From: Conoideocrella luteorostrata | Lineage: Eukaryota; Ascomycota; Sordariomycetes; Hypocreales; Clavicipitaceae | Assembly (NCBI GenBank): GCA_032433595.1 | Contig: JASWJB010000296.1 | Location: forward strand, 1-56,186 | Reading direction: 5' to 3' | Length of the DNA stretch: 56,186 nt | Shown here: in pieces, positions 43,082 to 51,923 of the stretch | Layout of the letters: every line of letters starts with the position of its first letter | Numbering within the stretch: the stretch's first letter is position 1 | Program-made: the position numbers and the translations under genes | Notes under the pieces: model-generated | The model's input: only the letters and a program-made list of their open reading frames with translations | Database searches by the model: none | Told to the model about the DNA's origin: nothing

Positions 43082-43670
43082 CTCCGCTCTCCCTGCCGTC
43101 CTCCTTTGTTCGTCGCCCCGACGCACTCTCTCACCCACTCGCTTGCTCACTCACTCAGTCTCTCAATACCCCGGCGCTTGCCTTCTTCCCGCTGGCTTTG
43201 GCCTCCCTCTTCTCTTCCTCTATCCTAATCCACACGGATCGCAAACCAGCTTGATGCCAGGTTCTTGACTTGGCATTCTCTTGCGTCCTCGTTCCGTTTG
43301 ATCTTTCAACCTTGTCACTCCTTTTTGCAATATCGACTGTCCGACGACAAGCCATTCTCTAACACTTGAAACTACGCTCGTTTTTTTATTTTCATTCTTT
43401 TATTATTGCTTTCAACCACATAAACACCGCAAAATTTGATCATCTTTCGAAACAATCCCAGACCCATACGGTCCACGCTCCTTTTGAAACTCAACCCTGT
43501 TCGTCTGTCGCCAGGTGTCGCCCTTCCCGAAACTTGCTGTACAGTTCGAGGCGTACGCGACGGGGCTTGGCGCGGAACATCTACCGCAGTCTTTGACAGA
43601 CTGGCTTATTAACAAGCGACGAGGACCTCAACCTACTTTCGTTAAACTCACCAACTCTCTGCAACTCATC
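43082..43670 (+). promoter_or_regulatory. ATG-depleted leader of SUN-family gene
   Basis: Over about 590 bases before the start codon there is only one plus-strand ATG (43254), where about nine are expected. The stretch is strongly CT-rich (CTCTCTCACCCACTCGCTTGC, TCTTCCTC), as in long fungal leaders of highly expressed wall genes. Confidence 0.65.
43254..43268 (+). promoter_or_regulatory. Four-codon upstream ORF (Met-Pro-Gly-Ser-stop)
   Basis: ATGCCAGGTTCTTGA is the only ATG in the leader of the SUN-family gene and is closed within five codons. A minimal uORF of this kind can tune translation of the main frame. The context before its ATG (AGCTTG) is weak, so leaky scanning is likely. Confidence 0.55.
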
Positions 43671-45179
43671 ATGAAGCTGTCCATCTTCCAGGCCGTCCTG
43701 GGCACCTCTGCTCTCTTCATCGCTGGATGCGATGCTGGCTCTTCCCATCGACATCTGCACCAGCCTTATAAGCGATTAGGCCTTTCCCACGGCCATGTCC
43801 ACTCTCGAGCCGAATCCAATGCCTTGGTCAAACGCGGAACTTGCGCTTTCCCTACCGATGACCCCAACTTGGTTGCCGTCACTCCCGAATCAAAAAATGC
43901 TGGATGGGCTATGAGCCCCGATCAAGAGTGCAAGCCAGGGAACTACTGCCCCATTGCTTGCAAGGCCGGTATGGTTATGGCTCAATGGGATCCCAAATCG
44001 ACCTACACCTATCCCGCCTCTATGAATGGTGGACTGTACTGCGACAAGGATGGCAATGTGAAGAAACCCTTCCCCAACAAGCCCAACTGTGTAAAGGGAA
44101 CCGGATCGGTCAAAGCTGTCAACAAGTGCAAGAGCAAAATGTCTTGGTGCCAGACTGTTTTGCCTGGTAATGAGGCCATGTTGATTCCAACTCTGGTGTC
44201 TTCCGAGGCTACCATTGCCGTTCCTGATTCTTCCTACTGGGAAAGCACCGCTGCTCAGTAAGTTGCTGTTCAAATTTGCCACGATCCAAAAATCACAATA
44301 CAAAGCTAACCAACACGCAGCTTCTACATCAACCCACCAGGCACAGGAGAAGAAGGCTGCGTCTGGGGCACCTCGTCTACAGCTATAGGCAACTGGTCTC
44401 CTTTTGTTGCTGGCGCTAACACCGATGGCAGCGGCCAAACATTTGTCAAGATCGGGTTCAACCCTATTTGGCAGGCGTCTAATCTTGCGGGCTCCAAGCC
44501 TAACTTCGGCGTCAAAATTGAGTGCCCTGACGGTGGTTGCAATGGTTTGCCGTGTCAGATCGATCCTTCGTCCTCATCTAACAGCGCTGTTGGGAGCAAA
44601 CTCGCTGCCGTTGGTGCCGGCAACGCAGCCTTCTGTGTAGTCACCGTCTCCAAGGGCTCTACTGCTCATATCGTCGCCTTTGATGGATCTGGCGGCAACT
44701 CCGATCCTGGTCCAGAGGCACCCAAGAAGAGTTCTTCTGCTCCTCCTCCACCTCCCCTTCCTCCCCCGTCTACAACCTCGCAACAGCCTACAACAAGCAA
44801 GGCTCCTACCACTACTAGTGCTGCTAGTACTACTAGCACTACTACTTCGTCGATTCTTAAGCCTACTACAACGAGCTCCGTCGTCGTCTCGACTACCACG
44901 TCTTCTTCTGAGCTGTCATCGACTTCCGACCTAACGACTTCATCATCATCTGCAACTCCAACCTTGCTCCCTGGTGGTATCTTCCATGAGAACGGCACGT
45001 CCCCTGACAACCGTTTGACAACGTCATCATCATCGCCTTCTGTGCCGGCAGCCCAAACCACCGCTCCTGGTTCTCCCCCCCTTATGACAACAGAGAAGAA
45101 GGGAGAAGCTTATCGACAGCAAGGCGGCGCAGTGGCCGGTCTTTTGGTGGCTTTTGTTGCCGCTGCCTGCCTGTTGTAG
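43671..45179 (+). CDS. SUN-family (Adg3-like) cell-wall protein with GPI-type C-terminus (two exons)
   Basis: Exons 43671-44257 and 44321-45179 give 481 residues. A signal peptide occupies residues 1-22 (LGTSALFIAGCDA), with a likely dibasic/KR site before CAFPTDDP near residue 63. The SUN domain follows: GWAMSPDQECKPGNYCPIAC with the C-x5-C-x3-C spacing, QWDPKSTYTYPASMNGGLYC, a block ending WCQTVLPGNEAML, FYINPPGTGEEGCVWGT just after the junction, and FKIGFNP/GVKIECPD. From about residue 335 there is a long Ser/Thr/Pro-rich linker and a hydrophobic C-terminal tail (AVAGLLVAFVAAACLL) suited to GPI anchoring. SUN proteins act in wall remodelling, septation and glucan binding. This one resembles the anchored Adg3 type. 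The first ATG after the leader was used. Confidence 0.92.
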
Positions 45180-46163
45180 CCTTCTCGAGAACCACCGTTA
45201 GCTTCAGTCCCATAACGCTTCATGTTGATGGCCAGCTGCGCTTCTTCCTTCTTCTTCACTGTCAATTCTTGACTTGCTTCTGAGAGGGTTGCCAACTGTA
45301 AAAATTTTATGGCGACGCTGCTCTACTTTTAGTCTTTGCTGGAAATTATAGCTGCTTCTTTCCCCCGGCAGCTGACTCTTTCCATTTTCTCTCAAGTCCT
45401 ATTCACGGAAAGACATATTTTATACCCCTATTCAACATGCCTACAAGTAGGTCTGTTGGATATTTCATATTCTATTCTCCTTAAATATCTAATCCACCGA
45501 ATCCTATCGGCGATAGTGTTTATTGTCTCTCGACATACTGTAATGGCTGCTGCCATTATGCCACCTCAGTACCTTTTCTTTTCTGACTTGGTGAAAGTCT
45601 ACTCTTGGGGTTACCTTTTTTTTTTTTTTTTTTTTCTCTTCGTCGATACCCTCTTCTTTGTGTGAGAAGTTTTACTTCTTTCCGATTTACCTTTTATTGG
45701 AGTGTTCTGAAAAGAACAGGATAACAAAAAGCTTTCTGTTGAAAATTTTGGATGATGTATTTACAGCTGGAAAAGACAAAAATTGAACCACCTTGGGTGA
45801 ATTTACTGTGCTATATTCAGTAGCGCGGTTTGGCTCGATCATGTTGGACTTCTGAGTTGGATTCTTTTTACCTTTTTTATTTTTTATTTCATTTTACATC
45901 AATGAATGGAGATCTTACGCTTATTACGAACACGCATCTTGAGGGGCGCCTATGGTAGTCGTGGTTGGTAAAAGATAGCATTGAATTTGAAAAATTTCGG
46001 AAACAATCGCTCTGATTTGTGTGTGAACTAAATTGAAAAAAAAAATCTTAACGGGTATCTTACCACAAAAATTTGCGCAGCATCATCCCATCCCATGCTA
46101 TGTTGACGAACCTTCCAAGTATTGACGACAATCAACAATGCCTCGCTATGCAGATCGCCTTTA
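45180..46163. other. Convergent intergenic region, no gene seen
   Basis: The 3' side of the SUN-family gene, very T-rich, with a T run of about 20 near 45618-45637 and several shorter A/T runs toward 46040. No coding frame is convincing. Confidence 0.5.
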
Positions 46164-48109
46164 TTATCCCTTTACCCATCCAGGCACGTCGTCAATGTCA
46201 AATTCCTCCTCGTATCTCCTCTCCAGAATTGCTTGCCAGACATTTGGCCACCCAGCCACGACCGGACCCTTCGCCTTGGCCCCTATAATAGCGAATCTTG
46301 ATTGTCCATGAGCCACGAAACCATGCATGAGACCCTGCTCGACCAGTGTGGCAACCATCATCTCCACATCTTCTAGTGTGATTTCCGCGTTGCCCCAGAC
46401 CATGCCCTCATTAGGTCGCAGCTTCTTCGGCCCCCCAGGAGGAGAAGCCAGGGTGCCCGTCTGTGGCGAGTCCTGGACATTGTTGGCCACGGCCTTCATG
46501 AATAGCGGATTGGCCTGGGAAGCGGCGCGCCCGCCGCGATGAGCATTTGGATGGGAAGGAAGCCAACCCTCCAATCTACGTTGGAGATATACAGCCACGG
46601 TGTGAAGATGGGTGATATCGAGGGTTGCTGCTTTTCGAGACGACGCATCCGTGGGAGGCACATATGTCAGAATAAAAGTCTTGCGGGCTAGACAGCGCCA
46701 CAGCAGGGGCCGTAATCTGTGTGTAAGTGCCAGGAGAAGACCCTTTTCAAAAAGCCAAGATTCGTGGGCCGCGAGATGTGCTTGAAAGTGAATGAAGTTT
46801 CCGGAGCGGACGGCCTGGCATAACGGCGGGAAGACGCTCCGCAGGGCTTGCGCCTCGGAGCGCTGCATGAGAGCCGCGGAAGGGAAGCGGCCGAGGAGGA
46901 TGTTGCAGGGGATGAGGTACGTTAGGATGTTGGTGCGATGGGAGACGAGCTGCGGCGGTGTTTGGAGATAAGCCTGTTCAAGACAGAGCGAGGCTCGCTG
47001 GTAGTGCTGGTTGGAGAAGTTGAAGCGGCCCAGGTAGTAGAGGAAAGTGACGCGCTGGGAGGCTGGGTAGAGAGACAGTGGTGGTGAGATGGTGGAGATG
47101 TTGACGAATATCATTTTGGCGAGGTTTGTTCTTCGGCACTAATAAGAGCGATGGTAATACGGGAAATCAGTATAAGTTTTATGTGACATGCGTTGGTGAT
47201 GATATTGGGGATATAATTTGGGCAAATATCAGCTTTTGAAGAGGAGGAAGGGGGGAGGGGGGGAGGAGCCTGTGTCAAGTAATTGCATACTGCGAATAAT
47301 AGCTTCAACACCAGATTGGCAAACATGTATACGCCGACTTTCTTGCCCTCAGGCACGCGTCCGACAGATCTGTCGGTAAGGCACGTTGTAAAGATCTTTT
47401 GGATGATCTCTGCCGAGGACTCTGCTACAGATTTGCCGCCGCTGTCTTCGTCGACAGAGCGGATGCGACGAGTCAGGTCTGGCCGGCGGTTGAGCTGCAT
47501 CGTGAAGCGGGCGAGTGTGATGGAAAAGGACATGCTTGGCTGGAGAAGCATGGCTCCGTAGGTGGGATGCGTGAAGGCGGTGCCGCAGGAGCTGGGGTGG
47601 TGTTTTTGTTAGCTTTGGTTACATTTTTTTTCATACACGCACACACGCACACACGCACACACTCATATATATATACACATATCACGCCAATCCAGTCTCC
47701 TGTTTGTTGCTTAAACAGGTAGCTTCATGGCATGATAGCGATGAGAAGATAAAAAAAAAAGCACAAAACAAAAAACTCACTTAACCAACGCGGTCAGCAG
47801 CTCATGCGTCCGCAACAGGTCCTCGTAATCGATGTCTCTCCAGAGCGTCAGGTAATCCTTCATGAAGGACTGGAAGCTGGGCCACACGGTTGCCTGGCCG
47901 TCGGGGACGTCATCATCGATGGGTAAGTGCTGCTCAATGGCGTCTTCGATGCTGTTTGGCGCTGCGAAGCGGGCGCGCAGCTCGGTGGCCATGTCATAGT
48001 AGTTTTTGGGGGAGCTGGGCTCGACTTGCAGCCAGGAGCGGAGCATGCCGCCTTGTTGGTGGCGGACATATTGGCGGATCTGGGTGAGGAACTGGGCGAC
48101 GAGGGACAT
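46164..48109 (-). CDS. THP1: PCI-domain protein of the Thp1/PCID2 (Csn12-like) family (three exons)
   Basis: Exons (minus strand) are 48109-47781, 47591-47291 and 47138-46164, giving 534 residues. Donors are GTGAGT and GTATGC; acceptors are CCCCAG and ATTAG. Blocks in order are MSLVAQFLTQIRQYVRHQ, LRSWLQVEPSSPKNYYDMA, LTLWRDIDYEDLLRTHELLT, HPTYGAMLLQPSM, FTTCLTDRSVGRVPEGKKVG, and VYMFANLVLKLLFACRRTNL across junction 2. Then come QRVTFLYYLGRFNFSNQHYQ, NILTYLIPCNILLGRFPSAA, and a PCI/winged-helix end with EITLEDVEMMVATLVEQGLM and HGFVAHGQ. Known Thp1, with Sac3, forms the TREX-2 complex that links transcription to mRNA export; the Csn12 paralogue has a similar fold, so the exact orthologue is less sure than the family. 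The family layout chose the start at MSLV; a longer in-frame extension is unlikely. Intron 1 holds a microsatellite. Confidence 0.85.
47635..47681. repeat. CA/CG and TA microsatellite in intron 1 of the PCI gene
   Basis: ACACGCACACACG-type units run into CATATATATATACACAT, all inside the 189-base intron 47592-47780. On the coding strand this is a GT/TA-rich tract. Confidence 0.85.
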
Positions 48110-49011
48110 GTTGGAGCAGAATTGTGTGTGTGGGTGGTCCTCGTTGCGGACTGGGTGTCGCGTGCTGTTGGTGTTGAAGAGCGATGTTGTGAGGCGAGGA
48201 GGATACTTGGCAGTGAGTGAGTGAGTGGCAGGCCCGCCGGCCGTGATCAGATTGAAAAACACGGTCGCCTTGGTAGGGACTTTGGTTGAAGCGCCATCTG
48301 CGGGCGGGAATAAGAAAAGGCGGCTCAGCTAGGAGACGGGTTGGGTATTTGTAGGGTGCTGCACTTCCGGATTCTGAAGTTGGATGGTGGTGCTGCCTTC
48401 GTATGGCGGATATACGAGAAGAGCAGTGTGTAGGTACTGGTGGAGATGCGATGTGTGAGTGAGAGAGTGGGTGAGCGTAAGAAGTGGGTGAGTGAGTGCA
48501 TGCACCGCAACATTAACCAGCTACTACATATATATCTTCAAAATTCCTCCACAATGTGTCACAATGAATTCAATCGTTTCGAAATATATTGGGGGAAACT
48601 GAACTGTTCCCGATCCTGAATTGTGCGAGTTTTAACCTTCCTCCCGCAGTGAATCTGGCCACTTGCGTGTCGCGACAACCTAACATAGGGGCAAACCTCG
48701 CCTTCCATAAATGGACATGACTACGGGGTACCCGTGCCATCTCTGATCCCCCAACCCAACCCAACCCAACCCAAAAAAAAATTAAAAATTTCAAAACATT
48801 CCACGCTATGCAATACTTTAATATATGCCTCGGCGTTCAAAATTCGAGTCAAGGTTGATGGTAAAAACTTTCATTTGCTTCTAGTAATATGCTTTAACTG
48901 GTATGGTAATCATCACTCAAACTCGTTACTTTCCCCATGATACACTCGGCGCGGAACTTTCTTTTCAGATTCATCAGGGCCAACTTGATATAGCCCTCGC
49001 CCAACCCATCT
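48110..49011. other. Intergenic region between PCI gene and thiolase
   Basis: This carries the promoter of the PCI gene (GTGAGTGAGTGAG tracts near 48210 and 48450-48500) and the 3' end of the thiolase gene. A CCCAA tandem lies at 48748-48772. No gene is seen. Confidence 0.5.
48748..48772 (-). repeat. (CCCAA)n tandem; G-quadruplex-type tract on the minus strand
   Basis: Five C runs (five, then four of three) are separated by AA, so the minus strand has five G runs of three or more with TT loops, a classical quadruplex pattern. It lies about 240 bases past the thiolase stop and about 640 bases upstream of the PCI gene. It resembles a degenerate telomere-like unit but is only 25 bases long. Confidence 0.8.
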
Positions 49012-50371
49012 TTACACGGATTCAACTCTCTGCACAACCATGGCTGTGGCCGCACCACCGCCGTTGCAGATGGCAGCAACACCGTATTCACCGGGCTTCA
49101 GCTGGTGGAGCAGCGTGGTGAGGATTCGGGAGCCGGAGCTCCCCAGAGCGTGGCCCAGAGAGATAGCACCTCCCAGAGGATTGACTTTAGCACCCTCAAG
49201 ACCCAGGATCTTCTGGTTGGCCAGGATGACGGCGGCAAAGGCCTCATTGAACTCCCAGACAGCAACCTGGTCCTTGGTGATGCCGGCTCTCTCCAGAGCG
49301 ATGGGCACGGCTTTGGCAGGAGCGACGGGGAAGTCAATGGGCGCCTGGGCAGCATCGGCATAGCTGCAAATCTTGGCAAGAACGCGAGAGCTGGAGCCGT
49401 ACTTTTGGGCAAGGCCTTTGGAGCCCAGGACGAGAGCACTCGCACCATCGTTGAGGGTCGATGAGTTGGCAGCGGTAACAGTACCGCTGCCGTCTCGAAT
49501 AAAGGCGGGCTTGAGGGTGGGAATCTTCTCGATCTTGACATCTAGGAAACCCTCGTCGGTATCGATGATGGTGTCGCCTTTTCGGCCGGGAACGGTCACG
49601 GGGACAATCTCGTCGGCAAAAGCCTTGTCGGCCCAGGCCTTCTGTGCGTTCTTGTATGACTGAATGGCGTAAGCATCCTGTTGCTCACGGGTAATGTTGT
49701 GGTTCTTGACAGTGTTCTCGGCGCAGTTGCCCATGTGGAATTGTTGGTACACATCGGTCAAGCCGTCCTTGATCAGACCATCCTCCATCTGGACATGACC
49801 AAAGGCTGGCAGCCCGCTGGCGCGAGGAACGTATAGAGGGACTCGCGACATATTCTCCATACCACCAGCAATTTGGGCCACAGCCAAGCCCATCTGAATG
49901 TTCTGCGCGGCCATGGCAACGGCCTTCAGACCAGATGCACAGACCTTGTTGATGGTGGTAGCCTCAACCGACTCGGGAAGCCCAGCAAAGATGGCAGCCT
50001 GGCGAGCAGGAGCCTGGCCAACTGACCCCTGCATTACATTGCCCATGTAGACATCTGTAATCTTCTCGACGGGGATCTTGGACTTCTCGACAGCTGACTT
50101 GATAGCAGCAGCACCTAGTTTAGGGGCGGGGACGCTCGTGAACGAGCCATTGAACTGACGTGACGATTAGCTTAGGTTTGCAATTGACCGCGGAAACAAC
50201 AAGCATTGCGAAAAAAGTTACCTTTGCTGTCGGTGTTCTTGAAGCACTAAGGATGTAGGCATCCTGGAGCTCCTTGCGTAGCGCGGCACCGGTGGAAAAT
50301 TGACTAGCGGCTTTCACATGCCATGCCAGCTGGCTGGCAAGTCTTGGTGATCTGAGGTGTGCGACGGGCAT
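49012..50371 (-). CDS. ERG10: Acetyl-CoA C-acetyltransferase, mitochondrial type (two exons)
   Basis: Exons (minus strand) are 50371-50222 and 50154-49012, separated by a 67-base intron (GTAACT...CAG), giving 430 residues. The first 36 residues ([20 protein letters not shown]) are basic with no acids, and indicate mitochondrial import. Then come [20 protein letters not shown], the nucleophile Cys near 122 in [61 protein letters not shown], the active His in [19 protein letters not shown], and CNGGGAA with the second Cys near the end. The enzyme joins two acetyl-CoA to acetoacetyl-CoA or runs in reverse. The presequence suggests fatty-acid, isoleucine or ketone metabolism in mitochondria more than the cytosolic mevalonate route that uses yeast ERG10. 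The name is by family only. Confidence 0.93.
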
Positions 50372-50476
50372 CTTGAGGAGGACGTGCAGAACAGATTATG
50401 AGCAAATATCCTGATATCGAATATTGCGACTCGCGAGAGACAACTGCAAAAGTGAAGAAGAAGTAGAAGTCCAAAT

Positions 50477-50761
50477 TTAACAGGACAACTGGGTGATGCT
50501 GAGGTATAAGGTGGTGGCTATCGCGCGCTTGGCCGGCCGCTCGGTACGCTTCGGCTTAGAGCGGGGAGCCCGGCATTCTGGAGAGAGAGCTGTTGGCGGC
50601 GACGGAACCGAAGTGGAGTCCTTCTCTGGTTCAAACAGACTGACAGATGTGCCGCGCCTTGTCTGGACTCGGTCGGCATGGGGTTTGGGCAGCTGGACGA
50701 GGATGATTATACGATTGATGGCGTCGAATTCGACTGTGAGACAATCATTGCTGTCTGGCAT
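50477..50761 (-). CDS. Possible 94-residue protein between thiolase and RAD6
   Basis: An intronless minus-strand frame from an ATG, between the thiolase start (50371) and the RAD6 promoter. The first half reads like a folded domain, MPDSNDCLTVEFDAINRIII and LVQLPKPHADRVQTRRGTSV. The second half is Pro/Ser-rich and basic (SKPKRTERPAKR), and the end is short and hydrophobic. Third positions are C/G-rich (GAC, GCC, ATC, CTC, GTC), as in neighbouring genes, and the ATG has an acceptable context. I do not recognise a family. It could be a real small gene sharing a two-way promoter with RAD6, or the upstream leader region of the thiolase gene read by chance. Confidence 0.4.
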   Translation of the reverse strand: MPDSNDCLTVEFDAINRIIILVQLPKPHADRVQTRRGTSVSLFEPEKDSTSVPSPPTALSPECRAPRSKPKRTERPAKRAIATTLYLSITQLSC

Positions 50762-51245
50762 TCATGATCAGAGTGGCTTTCTTCTTTCTTTTGTGAATGA
50801 CATTTTGCCACCAACAAAAAGCTCAGCCATGACTTGCATTATTCTCCCTCTCACACGCGATAGTTTGACGACAAGTGTGCAGTCACGTGATGTAACTCTT
50901 GGTGCTCCTCGACGAGCGACACGCTGATTGGCCCAGGATCTGACACTGCGTGATTGGCAGGGACTGACTAACTAGCACTAGCAGCTGGGACCGTTTCGGT
51001 CGAGGCCAATGCTATCAGTTCGGCGGGCGACATTGATGACCAAACCCCATTCTTTGTTCGCCATCAAAACCCAACGTGTCAAACATTCATCAACGTACGG
51101 AGTACAGGAGACGGACCAGTCGATTGCTTACGAGTGTGGACTTTCTCGCATCAAACGTTTTGCTCGGGTAGCTCGAACCTGTTGATCGCCTCTTGTCTCC
51201 TATCATCTCTGCACATAACGAGCTCTGCGGTTGGACTCTTTCACA
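50762..51245. promoter_or_regulatory. Divergent promoter before RAD6 with CACGTG and two CCAAT boxes
   Basis: TCACGTGA at 50883-50890 is a perfect E-box palindrome of the Cbf1/bHLH type. Inverted CCAAT boxes (ATTGG) lie at 50927-50931 and 50953-50957, each in TGATTGGC. A heptamer 8-mer lies at 51097. These are sites fitting HAP-complex and bHLH factors, though binding is inferred. Confidence 0.55.
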
Positions 51246-51923
51246 ATGTCCACCGCAGCCCGTCGCCGTTTGATGCGCGACTTCAAGGTTCGCCACCCAG
51301 TAATTTATGGTGAAAGGGTTCCAACTCGAGTCAAGACTAACCTACAGCTGCAGCGCATGCAAACCGATCCTCCTGCTGGAGTTTCTGCATCCCCTATTCC
51401 TGACAATGTCATGACCTGGTTCGTCCCCGTCTTCATGGCCGTGAATTTCGGTCTGGCGTCTGCACGTTGGCACAGCTGCTCACCAGGACGTGAATAGGAA
51501 TGCCGTTATCATTGGCCCTGCCGACACACCGTTTGAGGACGGCACCTTCAGACTCGTCATGCAATTCGAAGAACAATACCCGAACAAGCCGCCTCAGGTC
51601 AAATTTATCAGTCAAATGTTTCATCCAAACGTGTATGCGACGGGAGAGTTGTGTCTCGACATTTTGCAAAACCGCTGGAGTCCGACGTACGATGTGGCTG
51701 CTGTATTGACGAGTATTCAGAGGTATGAACTTTAAAAGGCTCCGCGAGCCCTGGAGCCTTATCTGGCGAAATAAATGGTGCTGATCTAGAGTATGACAGT
51801 TTACTTAACGACCCGAACACTGGGTCTCCCGCAAACGTCGAAGCCTCAAATCTGTATAAGGACAACCGTAAGGAATATACGAAGCGAGTAAGGGAAACAG
51901 TGGAGAAGAGTTGGGAGGACTAG
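51246..51923 (+). CDS. RAD6: Ubiquitin-conjugating enzyme E2 RAD6/UBC2 (four exons)
   Basis: Exons 51246-51287, 51354-51418, 51498-51722 and 51800-51923 give 151 residues, the size of the Aspergillus and Neurospora orthologues. The spliced protein is [14 protein letters not shown], then [54 protein letters not shown], and [18 protein letters not shown] with the active-site Cys at 88. The helix containing [16 protein letters not shown] and a C-terminal [11 protein letters not shown] complete it. The acidic tail of the yeast protein is absent, as in other filamentous fungi. RAD6 works with Rad18 and Bre1-type ligases in DNA damage tolerance and histone H2B ubiquitination. Introns 1 and 2 use GTTCGC and GTTCGT donors, unlike the GTANGT forms around; intron 3 uses GTATGA. 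The acceptor at 51799 follows a second AG. Confidence 0.96.

Noticed and set aside
44666..45061. Minus-strand Val-rich frame
   Set aside because: Reverse complement of the Ser/Thr-rich linker of the SUN-family protein.
47927..48224. Plus-strand frame opposite the PCI gene's first exon, rich in Val and Gly
   Set aside because: It mirrors the conserved exon on the other strand and has no separate support.
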